From the NCBI RefSeq assembly GCF_018381315.1, contig NZ_JAGZSD010000030.1, positions 1 to 31,521 of the forward strand: a stretch of 31,521 nt of DNA, read 5' to 3'. Position numbers and translations under genes: made by a program. Origin of the DNA: Anaerostipes sp. Its GTDB lineage: Bacteria > Bacillota > Clostridia > Lachnospirales > Lachnospiraceae. A model generated the notes under the pieces. That model saw nothing but the letters and a program-made list of their open reading frames with translations, searched no databases and was not told the DNA's origin. Shown piece after piece: positions 23,670-31,521 of this stretch (the first letter of the stretch is position 1; the number at the start of each line of letters is the position of its first letter).

Positions 23670-26663
23670 TTGGAAAAATATCCGGAAGAAATGTTCTATA
23701 AAAATCTATACGATAACCTGACCATAGGACTGATGCAGTTTATACAAAAAGGAAATGATCTGTCTCTGCTTCATATAAACGATTTTGGATGTAAAATCCT
23801 TAACTATGACAAAACTTCAGGCAGGGATTTTGATTTTCATTCCTTTATTGATAAACTTTCTGACAGTGCTTACCGGGAGTTTATTCTTTCATTAAACCGA
23901 CTGAAAAAGCCCGGAGAATTTTTCTCTTTTACCCGTCCCATTTATGTAGGGCAGAAAAAGTCCTGGCTGCAGGGTGTTGCCACCCGGATTGCATCTGATG
24001 ACGGCTCCCGTGTATATCAATGTGTATTTTCAGACAGTACGTCAGTGGTTGAACAGCAGATCCAGTCGGAAAATGAACGAAAACAGGAGATCAAAATACT
24101 CAATGAACTGTGCACTCTGATTGTCAGCCGAAGCTACGAAACCCTTGGCCTTCTGGATGTCCGCACAGGCCATTACCGGTTTTATGCTGTACAGCCTGAT
24201 GACTGGTTTACTCAGCACGAAATGGAAGGTGACTTTGACGAACTGACCTCCCACGTGGCTGAAACTCTTGGCTACGAAAAGGAAGACCGGCTGATCCTGA
24301 GACAGTCAACATTAAGCGGCATCGTTTCACATTTACAAAAAGATCCGGATTCAACTTATACGAGTACATACCGTATTAAAACGCACAGCTCTTACCGCTG
24401 GAAACGCGCAGAATATAATTATCTTAAAGACGACAAAACCAAGATTATCTTTTCCACCCAGGACATTCATGAGGAAAAAATGGAGGAGGAACGTCTGTCA
24501 AATATTGCAGACCGGGAACGGCAGATTCACCAGGACAAGATGGCCTTTTTTGCAAATATGAGCCATGAGATACGGACACCCATGAATGCGATCCTGAACC
24601 TTTCCGAGCTTTTACTCAGAAAGGAACTTCCTAACGATATTGAACGGGATATTTCTACAATTTATACCATTGGAAATAATCTTCTTGGCATTATCAACAG
24701 CCTGCTTTCATTTTCTAAATTGGACTCCGGCAAAATAGACCTTAATAACGGCAGCTATTCCCCTTCTGCCTTAATCTCTGATGTGTGCAATATGATCATG
24801 GCCAGACTGATCAAAAAAAATATTTATTTTTTCACAGATATCAATCCTCAGATTCCAAGAAGGCTCATAGGAGATGAAATGCGTATCAGGGAAATACTGA
24901 CCAATCTTCTTGCTAATGCCGTAAAATTTACTGCCTCCGGGAAGATCGAGTTAAAAGCTGATTACCGGCTCTTAAACAATGGTCAGAAAGAATTGATTCT
25001 TTCTGTATCTGATACTGGCTCGGGCATTCCCAAAACCGAACTTCCTAATCTGTTTTCCCAGTTCAACCGGGCAGACATGAAAAAAAACCAGACAATCATG
25101 GGCACTGGACTAGGCCTTGCCATTTCAAAAAAACTGACAGAACTTATGGGCGGTGAGATCACCGTAGAAAGTGAATATGGAAAAGGAAGCACATTCAGCG
25201 TTCATTTTCCCCAGAAGATTTATTCCTCCGGTGACCTGCTTCCTCCTTCCGACAAGTTCCAGCTGGCCAATATATATCTGCTGATCCCTGATACGGATTC
25301 AACCTTGATCCGTTATCTTATAAGGGAATTAAAAAAACTTGGTATCCGGCCGTCACTTGTATCTTCTGTATCGGCTGTCATTCCGGAAAAAGACCGCAAG
25401 TCTTATCTGATCATGCGGCAGACAGATTTTACAAAACACCGTGAACAGGCTGATGACATGTTTCCTTCCGACCATGTGATCCTTCTGATGAAAAACGATG
25501 AAACTCTTGTATCCGAATACTATAATTACCATCAGGTTTATCCTTTTAACTTTCTGATGCAGACTGCCAATATACTGAATGGACAGGCCGTAAAACACGC
25601 GCCGGAAAAGGTGAGAATCTATGAGAGTGTAACTTTTCCTGAGGCCAGACTTTTAATTGTAGATGATAACGAGGTAAATTCCTCTGTTGCAAAACGGCTG
25701 ATGGAGCCGTACCAGATGGAGATTGACCTGGCATCCAACGGCTTTGAAGCATTGGAAATGATAGCCCATACACACTATGATCTGGTTTTCCTGGATCATA
25801 TGATGCCGGGTATGGATGGAGTGGAAACAGTTCAGAAAATCCGTACTCTGGAAAAAAGCAGGCATCTTCCGGTTATTGCTCTCACCGCCAATGTTTTTTC
25901 AGATGCCGATACCTATTTTAAAGAAAAAGGATTTACAGGATTTTTGGCAAAACCTATCAATGTCAAAGAACTTCACGATACTCTGCTGGCATATCTTTCT
26001 GGAAAAGCAGTGGAACAGACAGAAAAAAGCTCTTCTGTGTGTACTGCCAAGACATCTCCGGAACTGATGGTTTTATTTAAAACACTGAAGCATTTTGATA
26101 CAGAAACCGCCCTGGCTTATTTTGATCAGTCCGCTGATTTTTATATAGAAATGCTGAGGACCTTTTATCAGGGACTTTATGACCGGCGCAATGAAATGGA
26201 TTCCATCTGCCGCCAGCAGAATACAAAGCTGTTTACTATCCATGTGCATGCCATTAAATCTGCTTCAAAATCCGTAGGTGCAGCTGATTATTCTGAAACT
26301 GCAAAAGTTTTAGAAGATTTCGGCCACCAGCAGGACTGGAAGGCAATTTCTGCCCGCTTCGATGAATTCATCCAAGAAACCGATATCATTCTGACAGAGT
26401 TAGAAAGCTTTCTTTCTGCACTTCCGTCAGCTGCCAGGAATAAAGAAAAACGTTCCAACTTTCCCGCTGATGCGGTAAAAGACCTTTGTATCGCCGTAAA
26501 CGAAATGGATTACCAGAGGGCTTCCGAGGCAATCTCTGTGCTTGACCATTATTGTTACCCACATGAAATGCAGCATCTTCTGGACCGGCTGAAAACTGCT
26601 TATGACAATTTTGAATACAGCGACCTGAACCGCTACTCTGCACTGATATATAACTGTTTGTGA
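23670..26663 (+). CDS. Soluble hybrid histidine kinase with receiver and HPt domains
   Basis: 997 residues. No membrane segment is visible, so it is probably cytoplasmic. N-terminal PAS-like sensor segments (about residues 1-130 and 140-275) end in a coiled stretch (EEKMEEERLSNIADRERQ). HisKA follows with the phosphorylated H299 in FFANMSHEIRTPMNAI, then the ATPase with N box (NLLANAVKFT), DTGSGIP and GTGLGLAISKKL. A degenerate receiver-like segment without acidic pocket spans about 530-640. A true receiver (LLIVDDNEVNSSVAKRL) has D709 in FLDHMMPGMDG, and a C-terminal HPt domain has H860 in HAIKSASKSVG. The start is TTG at 23670, seven bases after GGGGAGG; the nearer ATG at 23665 is out of frame. 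It is followed by two response regulators in an operon. The signal is unknown. Confidence 0.9.
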   Translation: MEKYPEEMFYKNLYDNLTIGLMQFIQKGNDLSLLHINDFGCKILNYDKTSGRDFDFHSFIDKLSDSAYREFILSLNRLKKPGEFFSFTRPIYVGQKKSWLQGVATRIASDDGSRVYQCVFSDSTSVVEQQIQSENERKQEIKILNELCTLIVSRSYETLGLLDVRTGHYRFYAVQPDDWFTQHEMEGDFDELTSHVAETLGYEKEDRLILRQSTLSGIVSHLQKDPDSTYTSTYRIKTHSSYRWKRAEYNYLKDDKTKIIFSTQDIHEEKMEEERLSNIADRERQIHQDKMAFFANMSHEIRTPMNAILNLSELLLRKELPNDIERDISTIYTIGNNLLGIINSLLSFSKLDSGKIDLNNGSYSPSALISDVCNMIMARLIKKNIYFFTDINPQIPRRLIGDEMRIREILTNLLANAVKFTASGKIELKADYRLLNNGQKELILSVSDTGSGIPKTELPNLFSQFNRADMKKNQTIMGTGLGLAISKKLTELMGGEITVESEYGKGSTFSVHFPQKIYSSGDLLPPSDKFQLANIYLLIPDTDSTLIRYLIRELKKLGIRPSLVSSVSAVIPEKDRKSYLIMRQTDFTKHREQADDMFPSDHVILLMKNDETLVSEYYNYHQVYPFNFLMQTANILNGQAVKHAPEKVRIYESVTFPEARLLIVDDNEVNSSVAKRLMEPYQMEIDLASNGFEALEMIAHTHYDLVFLDHMMPGMDGVETVQKIRTLEKSRHLPVIALTANVFSDADTYFKEKGFTGFLAKPINVKELHDTLLAYLSGKAVEQTEKSSSVCTAKTSPELMVLFKTLKHFDTETALAYFDQSADFYIEMLRTFYQGLYDRRNEMDSICRQQNTKLFTIHVHAIKSASKSVGAADYSETAKVLEDFGHQQDWKAISARFDEFIQETDIILTELESFLSALPSAARNKEKRSNFPADAVKDLCIAVNEMDYQRASEAISVLDHYCYPHEMQHLLDRLKTAYDNFEYSDLNRYSALIYNCL

Positions 26664-26677
26664 AAGGATAATGCACC

Positions 26678-27682
26678 ATGCATAAAATATTGATTATTGA
26701 TGACAGTAAAACCGTCCTGAACCAGGTCATGATGCTCCTGAAGGATTCCTACCATGTTTTTCCGGCCATCTCCGGACCTACCGCATTAAAGATCATGGAA
26801 CACCAGCTGCCGGATCTGATCCTTCTTGACCTGTTAATGCCCGAGATGGACGGCCGGGAATTTTTCCGTCTTCTGAAAACCCGTCCGGAGCTTGCCGATA
26901 TTCCTGTCATCTTTCTGACTTCCGATACTGGTGACCAGACGGAAGCTGAATGTATTTCAATGGGAGCTTACGATTTTATCGGAAAACCGATTGTAAAAGA
27001 AGTGCTTTTAAGCCGGGTCGAAAAGACCTTGGAACTGCTTGATTACCGGAGAGATCTTCAGCAGAAGCTGGATGAGAAAACCCGGCAGATGGAAACTGCT
27101 TATATTCAGACGATGGCTGCGCTGGCCAACACCATTGATGCAAAAGATCCTGACACCAATGGACATTCTGTGAGAGTCGCTTATTATTCCGGACAGATTG
27201 CACATCGTCTTGGTTATACGGCGCACGACTGTGAAAATGTATATTTTATTGCCTTGCTTCATGATGTGGGAAAAATAGGCGTTCCGGATTCTATTTTAAA
27301 AAAACGGGACAGGCTTACCCCGGAAGAATACGAAATGATGAAAAGCCACACCACGGTCGGCGCCCACATCTTAAAGGATATCAAGATGCTGCCCGGTCTC
27401 TGTGACGGAACCCTTTACCATCATGAACGCTATGACGGAAACGGATATCCGCATGGTCTGAAGGGAACCGATATCCCAAAGATCGGCCGGATTATCAGTG
27501 TTGCAGATACATATGATGCTATGACTGCAACCCGCTGTTACCGAAAAGGAATGGACCCTGAAACCGCACTGCAGGAATTAAAAAACAACCGGGGCACACA
27601 GTTTGACCCCGAAATCGTAGATGCGTTTTTAGAAATTGCAGATCAAATGGAGGTACCTGATTATGAGACTCATCTTATGTGA
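26678..27682 (+). CDS. Response regulator with HD-GYP domain (c-di-GMP phosphodiesterase type)
   Basis: 334 residues. Receiver domain 1-120 with acidic pair D8/D9 and phospho-acceptor D51 (LILLDLLMPEMDG); a helical linker (RRDLQQKLDEKTRQ); then the HD-GYP domain with HDVGKIG (H195, D196), HHERYDGNGYP (GYP at 256-258) and SVADTYDAMTA. The intact HD and GYP motifs predict a metal-dependent phosphodiesterase that breaks down cyclic di-GMP, or a related nucleotide. The ATG at 26678 is 14 bases after the kinase stop codon, with a GAAAGG site. The kinase's HPt domain probably phosphorylates D51. It overlaps the next gene by 20 bases, so translation may be coupled. Confidence 0.93.
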   Translation: MHKILIIDDSKTVLNQVMMLLKDSYHVFPAISGPTALKIMEHQLPDLILLDLLMPEMDGREFFRLLKTRPELADIPVIFLTSDTGDQTEAECISMGAYDFIGKPIVKEVLLSRVEKTLELLDYRRDLQQKLDEKTRQMETAYIQTMAALANTIDAKDPDTNGHSVRVAYYSGQIAHRLGYTAHDCENVYFIALLHDVGKIGVPDSILKKRDRLTPEEYEMMKSHTTVGAHILKDIKMLPGLCDGTLYHHERYDGNGYPHGLKGTDIPKIGRIISVADTYDAMTATRCYRKGMDPETALQELKNNRGTQFDPEIVDAFLEIADQMEVPDYETHLM

Positions 27683-28379
27683 TGACGATGCTGTCTGCCT
27701 GAAAAAGTATACATGGATGCTCCGGAGTATAAAGGATGCCTATAACCTGGATTTCCATCTGGAAGTCTGCAGCAGCGGAGAACAGCTTCTGTTTCTATCT
27801 GAAGATCTTCTGTCTTCCGATATTATACTTCTGGATATTATGATGCCTGGCATAGATGGGATCACTGCGGCAAAAAAACTCCGGCAGAATGGTATTGACA
27901 GCAAGATCATCTTTTTAACCAGCCTTTCCGATAAAATGCTGGATGCCTTTGATGTCTTCGCCTATCACTATATTATTAAAGATTCTGTTTCTAAAGAAAA
28001 ATTTGAAGAAATCATTGTTAAGGCTGTCGGACAGTCAGAAAAAGAAGCCGGGGAACAGCTGCTTTTTACTTACCGCAGCAAAAATTGTATGATACCCCTT
28101 AAGGATATTTCTTATCTGGAAGTACAGAACCATAAGGTTTTTGTCCACTACAAACAGGAACACTTTGAAATTTATGATACTTTGAGCAACATGGAAACGC
28201 GTTTTTCAAAGCACGGGTTCATCCGAATCCATAAGTCTTTTATGGTGTCTCTGAATCAGATCTCAAAGCTCACTACTTCCTCCTGCCTTCTGCGCAGCGG
28301 CATTATTCTGCCAGTTGGAAGAAGTTATTCCAAGCAGGCCAAAGAAGCCTTTAAGATCTGGAGTGTGGAGGCACTGTAA
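27663..28379 (+). CDS. LytTR-family response regulator (transcription factor)
   Basis: 238 residues. Receiver domain with acidic D7-D9 (LILCDDDAV) and phospho-acceptor D58 (IILLDIMMPGIDG). The C-terminal LytTR DNA-binding domain runs from about residue 135 (IPLKDISYLEVQNHKVFVHY, then FIRIHKSFMVSLNQI). LytTR regulators often control surface proteins, wall enzymes and virulence-type traits, so the neighbouring LRR genes are plausible targets. The ATG at 27663 has a GGAGG site and lies inside the end of the HD-GYP gene. The frame is open upstream to 27636, but without a good site. A long stem-loop follows the stop codon. Confidence 0.93.
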   Translation: MRLILCDDDAVCLKKYTWMLRSIKDAYNLDFHLEVCSSGEQLLFLSEDLLSSDIILLDIMMPGIDGITAAKKLRQNGIDSKIIFLTSLSDKMLDAFDVFAYHYIIKDSVSKEKFEEIIVKAVGQSEKEAGEQLLFTYRSKNCMIPLKDISYLEVQNHKVFVHYKQEHFEIYDTLSNMETRFSKHGFIRIHKSFMVSLNQISKLTTSSCLLRSGIILPVGRSYSKQAKEAFKIWSVEAL

Positions 28380-28403
28380 AGAAATATCTGTATGAACGTA
28401 AAG

Positions 28404-28445
28404 AAAGTGTGTAAACGATGCTTCATATCATTGTTTACACACTTT
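28404..28445. terminator. Long stem-loop between convergent genes (probable terminator)
   Basis: AAAGTGTGTAAACGATG (28404-28420) and CATTGTTTACACACTTT (28429-28445) form a 17-bp stem with one mismatch and an 8-base loop. It separates the LytTR gene (plus) from the BspA-like gene (minus). A strong T run is missing on both sides, so it is either a weak bidirectional terminator or a protein-binding dyad. Confidence 0.55.
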
Positions 28446-28494
28446 GACTTGGCCTTATATTTTATAAACTTACTTCCGATATATGATGATCGGA

Positions 28495-30351
28495 TTATTT
28501 TATTACTCTGGTTTTTCCTCCCTTTTTAGCGGTTCCTGCCTTTAAAAGAAATCTGTATCTCTTTCCTGTTTTTGCTTTTTGCTTTATATAAGTCAGAGTT
28601 CCGCCATGATAAAAAGTCTTAACCTTCTTATACTTTTTCTTACCCACCTTCATCCAAACTTCATATCTTTTGTAGCCGGCAGCGTTTCTGTAGGTCACCC
28701 TGACAACCTTATTTAGTTCTTTTTTCTTTGCTTTTATGAATTTTTTGTAGCGGACCTTTCCATTTTTCTTTTTCACAAACGGACGTGCTTTAAAGTAATA
28801 TCTTCTTCCGGACTTTAAGATCACTTTCGTATTAGACCTCTTACCTACAACAGCAATTTTTTTGTATTTACCCTTTTTCTTTGTGCTGTAGTAAATTGCA
28901 TAACCCTTCGCACCTTTTTTCTTTTTCCATTTAACTTTGATCTGCCGTCCAGATTTCACTGCTTTCTTTATCGGCAGTTTTTTCTTTGGTTTCTTTTTCG
29001 CAGGCCCCTTTTCCTGTGGAGTCTGGGGAGCCGGATAATTCTTTTCCGCCTTTACGGTAAGATCTGTTTTAATATTTTTTAAGTTCGGCAGATTCCAATG
29101 ACAGCCTTCCGGTGCTTTGGGAATCTGGTCCAAGCCAAGTGAATCTCCCATGTTTATATCTACATTTTTTATATTCTTTCCACTGATATCCTGAAATTTT
29201 ACTGTGCAGTACAGTATCACTGTTCTGCCGTCAGATTTCCATCCGGAATATTTTATTAAGGATTCACTATCGTAAGGCAAAAAAATCTTTTGAGTTCCGG
29301 AATCAACTTTAAACATACTGTCTGTTTTTTGTACGCTTCCCGGAATTTGAAAACCTTTTGGCAGCCTGGTCAGGTTATCACAGCCGCTGAACATTTCAGC
29401 CGCATCCTCCGCTCCGTCCGGAATTGTAAAATTTTCAGGAAGTTCATTCAGCATATTATTTCCGATAAACAGACCATTTATATTCTTGATCTTTTTTGGA
29501 AGCTGAAAATCATCCGGAAGTTTTTCCAGCGCACATCCGGCAAACATCCACTCTGCACTCTCTGCGTTTTGAGAAAGTTTCGGTGCATCCTTCAGCCCTA
29601 TACAGTTCCAAAACATACCGTCTAAATATTTGGCATGCTCCGGTATCCGGAATCCAGACGGAAGATGCTTAAGTTTATAACAGCCGGTAAACATTAATCT
29701 CAGATTCTCTGCTCCTTTCGGAATTTGAAACCCATCCGGGAGTTCCAGGTTCTCACAATTATAAAATACTGCCGGTAAATTTTTTGCACTTTCTGGAATT
29801 CTGGGCGCAGTTTTAAGCTCAGTACAAAATCTGAAGGTTCCGTCCGCACTTTCCAAACGTGCAGGAAACTCGGGTGCTTTCTCAAGTTTTTCACAGCCCC
29901 AAAATGTATTGTCCATATTTTTCACACTGTCCGGTAATTTCGGCGCTTCGCTCAGATTTTTGCATCCGTAAAACCAATATGCCATCGATTCCGGTTCAAC
30001 ACCGCTGCTGATTTCTATCTTTTTAATATTTTCTTTATATGGAAACCATGGAGCAGTAGGTCCTCCATCGTACTCTGATTTAAAACCGCACGGTAGACCT
30101 TTCCCAGATATCGTAAGCTTTCCGCTGGCAGCTTCAAAATCCCATGTAACTCCGCTTGGCTTCCCGGATTCGTCTAACATATCTCCCCGGACTGCCGCTT
30201 TATTTTGGGCCCAAATCTTTTGCCCCGTCTTGACTGCTGCATTTTCCGATGCCTGTACCCTAAACGGACTTGATATATTGCCTCCCAGCAGCATAGATGC
30301 CAAGAGACATACCGCCAGCCGTTTCCTTAACCTTTTTTCTTTTAACTCCAT
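28495..30351 (-). CDS. Secreted BspA-like repeat protein with Lys-rich Fn3-like tail
   Basis: 618 residues. Signal peptide (RLAVCLLASMLLGGNISS). A BspA-type leader domain follows, with TWDFEAASGKLTISGKG and TAPWFPYKENIKKIEISSGV. About nine repeats of 22-25 residues, each with a Phe-x-x-Cys or similar core (YWFYGCKNL, MFTGCYKLKHLPSGF, MFSGCDNLTRLPKGF), fill residues ~125-345 and resemble the DUF285/BspA repeat group. After a short linker region (PAPQTPQEKGPAKKK), the C-terminal ~165 residues are the lysine-rich tandem Fn3-like module. It ends TRVIK with no sortase signal. The start codon at 30351 has a GGAGG site. BspA-like proteins are usually exposed adhesins; the ligand here is unknown. Confidence 0.85.
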   Translation of the reverse strand: MELKEKRLRKRLAVCLLASMLLGGNISSPFRVQASENAAVKTGQKIWAQNKAAVRGDMLDESGKPSGVTWDFEAASGKLTISGKGLPCGFKSEYDGGPTAPWFPYKENIKKIEISSGVEPESMAYWFYGCKNLSEAPKLPDSVKNMDNTFWGCEKLEKAPEFPARLESADGTFRFCTELKTAPRIPESAKNLPAVFYNCENLELPDGFQIPKGAENLRLMFTGCYKLKHLPSGFRIPEHAKYLDGMFWNCIGLKDAPKLSQNAESAEWMFAGCALEKLPDDFQLPKKIKNINGLFIGNNMLNELPENFTIPDGAEDAAEMFSGCDNLTRLPKGFQIPGSVQKTDSMFKVDSGTQKIFLPYDSESLIKYSGWKSDGRTVILYCTVKFQDISGKNIKNVDINMGDSLGLDQIPKAPEGCHWNLPNLKNIKTDLTVKAEKNYPAPQTPQEKGPAKKKPKKKLPIKKAVKSGRQIKVKWKKKKGAKGYAIYYSTKKKGKYKKIAVVGKRSNTKVILKSGRRYYFKARPFVKKKNGKVRYKKFIKAKKKELNKVVRVTYRNAAGYKRYEVWMKVGKKKYKKVKTFYHGGTLTYIKQKAKTGKRYRFLLKAGTAKKGGKTRVIK

Positions 30352-30395
30352 TGTTTTTCCTCCGCAATCATAAATGTATTTCTCTATTACTTAGC

Positions 30396-30408
30396 TGAGT
30401 ATACTTTA
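30396..30408 (-). promoter_or_regulatory. Putative promoter box shared by LRR genes (copy 2)
   Basis: TGAGTATACTTTA on the plus strand (minus: TAAAGTATACTCA) lies about 48 bases before the start of the BspA-like gene. It matches the box at 23466-23478 at 12 of 13 positions. No clear -35 is visible. Confidence 0.4.
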
Positions 30409-30470
30409 CATTTGATTTTCAAAACGAAGACCGCCGCAAACATTCTTTTCATCAGCGCAAACGGCATAAA

Positions 30471-30511
30471 GCAAAAATAGAGTATGAGAACAGGGAACAT
30501 TCTCATACTCT
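30471..30511 (-). terminator. Rho-independent terminator of the partial InlB-repeat gene
   Basis: Perfect 12-bp arms AGAGTATGAGAA (30479-30490) and TTCTCATACTCT (30500-30511), followed on the minus strand by ATTTTTGC. It lies 10 bases after the stop codon. Confidence 0.88.
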
Positions 30512-30521
30512 GGCTGTTATA

Positions 30522-31521
30522 TTATTTTAATACTCTGACACTTCTTCCGGCACTGCCCTTTAAAAGAAACCTGTATCTTTTACCAGTCTTGGCCTTTTGT
30601 TTTGTATAGATCAGCGTACCGCCATGATAAAAGGTTTTTACTTTCTTATATTTTTTCTTTCCTTCTTTCATCCAAATTTCAAATTTTGTGTATCCGGATG
30701 CATTTTGGTAAGTTGCCTGAACTACTTTGTTTAATTCTTTTTTCTTTGCCTTGATAAATTTTTTGTACTGATTCTTTCCATTTTTCTTTTTTACAAATGG
30801 ACGTGCTTTAAAATAATATCTTTTACCTGACTTTAAGATCACCTTTGTATTGGATGTTTTGCCGGCTACAGCAATTTTTTTGTACTTTCCTTTTTTCTTT
30901 GTGCTGTAATAAATCACGTATCCTGTCGCACCTTTTTTCTTTTTCCAGCTGACTTTAATCTGTCGTCCGGATTTTACTGACTTCTTTAACGGCAATTTTT
31001 TATTTGCTTTTCTCCCTGCCGGTTTCTGCCCCTGCGGTGTATGTGGAAGCGGGTTATTTTTTTCTGCATTTTTTTGATAAACAGCAGTGATTGTTGTATC
31101 TCCGGTAATCTTGTTAAAGGATTTATCCCATCCGGTAAATGTATGTCCTGTTCTTACCGGTGCTTTTGGTTCTTTGGCAGCTTGTTCATACTTTACTTTC
31201 TGCTCGTCCAGCAGTTTCCCGTCCCAGTCCTGGAACTTGACGGTGTATTCACTCTCTTTATACTCTGCTGTGATCACTGTATCTCCGGTGATCTTGTCAA
31301 ACACCTTATCCCAGCCGGTAAACGTATATCCTGCCCTTATCGGTGCTTTTGGTTCTTTCGCAGCTTCTTCATATTTTACTTTCTGCTCATCCAGCTGTTT
31401 TCCATCCCAATCCTGGAACTTAACCGTGTATTCATTCTTTTTATACTCTGCTGTAACCACTGTATCTCCCGTGATCTTATCAAACGCCTTATCCCAGCCC
31501 GTAAACGTATATCCTGTTCTT
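30522..31521 (-). CDS. Surface protein with InlB-type B repeats and Lys-rich Fn3-like tail, C-terminal part
   Basis: At least 332 residues; the start lies beyond the window (the frame is open to position 31521 with repeat sequence up to the edge). It contains two full and one partial copies of a 61-residue InlB/Flg_new-type repeat (YTVKFQDWDGK ... AGYTFTGWDKVFDKITGDT). After the linker NPLPHTPQGQKPAGRK comes the lysine-rich tandem Fn3-like module, nearly identical to that of the neighbouring BspA-like gene (shared GYVIYYSTKKKGKYKKIA, YYFKARPFVKKKNGK). It ends VRVLK, without a sortase signal. InlB-type repeats usually form stalks that present an N-terminal binding domain, which would lie outside the window. 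Confidence 0.85.
   Translation of the reverse strand, partial: RTGYTFTGWDKAFDKITGDTVVTAEYKKNEYTVKFQDWDGKQLDEQKVKYEEAAKEPKAPIRAGYTFTGWDKVFDKITGDTVITAEYKESEYTVKFQDWDGKLLDEQKVKYEQAAKEPKAPVRTGHTFTGWDKSFNKITGDTTITAVYQKNAEKNNPLPHTPQGQKPAGRKANKKLPLKKSVKSGRQIKVSWKKKKGATGYVIYYSTKKKGKYKKIAVAGKTSNTKVILKSGKRYYFKARPFVKKKNGKNQYKKFIKAKKKELNKVVQATYQNASGYTKFEIWMKEGKKKYKKVKTFYHGGTLIYTKQKAKTGKRYRFLLKGSAGRSVRVLK
31077..31521 (-). repeat. 183-bp in-frame tandem repeat array (continues past the window)
   Basis: The DNA repeats with a period of 183 bases (for example, TACTCTGCTG begins at 31261 and again at 31444), encoding 61-residue InlB-type repeats. About 2.4 copies are visible; the last copy before the linker is the most diverged, the upstream ones are nearly identical, which suggests recent expansion. 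Confidence 0.85.

Noticed and set aside
23665..23700. ATG start five bases before the TTG of the histidine kinase gene
   Set aside because: It is out of frame with the kinase and gives a short, unrelated peptide; the TTG is correctly spaced from GGGGAGG.
1..31521. tRNA, rRNA, CRISPR arrays, insertion sequences, prophage genes and known riboswitches
   Set aside because: Reading both strands of all gaps showed no cloverleaf-like segment, no regular short repeat-spacer array, no transposase or integrase, and no riboswitch core that I recognise.

Overview
The window looks like chromosomal DNA of a Gram-positive anaerobe of the Clostridia, most likely a Lachnospiraceae-type gut bacterium (genus not determinable from sequence alone). 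The reasons are moderate-to-low GC, strong AGGAGG ribosome sites, mannose-family and glucitol-family PTS genes, SorC and DeoR regulators, RecD2 and MreB of Firmicutes type, and large secreted BspA/internalin-like proteins. I see no tRNA, rRNA, CRISPR array or insertion sequence.

Positions 1-5400 and 5400-9600 form a sugar/amine metabolism block. On the minus strand, a SorC-type regulator, gutM and the first 45 codons of a glucitol PTS EIIC gene form the start of a sorbitol operon. Next to it lie a class III aminotransferase gene with a small SCP2-like partner gene, a DeoR regulator on the plus strand, and a minus-strand run: alanine dehydrogenase, a second DeoR regulator, PTS EIIA, a fused EIIC-EIID and EIIB. 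The ald promoter and the EIIA promoter share a 14-bp box directly upstream of good -35/-10 hexamers, so one DeoR protein probably controls both. The combination (amino-group transfer, alanine deamination, PTS uptake) suggests use of an amine-bearing sugar or similar compound. That is inference.

Positions 9600-17600 carry an unrecognised membrane protein gene and housekeeping genes: recD2, mreB, an rRNA-methyltransferase-like gene and a glgX-type debranching enzyme gene, all on the minus strand.

Positions 17800-31521 are a cell-surface block. Two paralogous membrane-anchored polysaccharide deacetylase genes face each other across a yxeA-family gene that is interrupted by a one-base frame shift at an A8 tract. 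The second deacetylase gene and yxeA follow two secreted leucine-rich-repeat protein genes in what looks like a four-gene operon. A plus-strand signalling operon follows (soluble hybrid histidine kinase with HPt, response regulator with HD-GYP domain, LytTR response regulator). Two more secreted proteins come last: a BspA-like repeat protein and the C-terminal part of a protein with 61-residue InlB-type repeats that runs off the window. Three of the four secreted proteins end in clearly the same lysine-rich tandem Fn3-like module, and the fourth has a related but more diverged tail; the three complete C-termini and the partial one all lack a sortase motif. This is the least described part of the window.

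The main non-coding surprise is a ~60-bp imperfect palindrome present twice (5330-5390 and 17646-17704). The copies are 39/53 identical without gaps, with compensatory changes in the stem.
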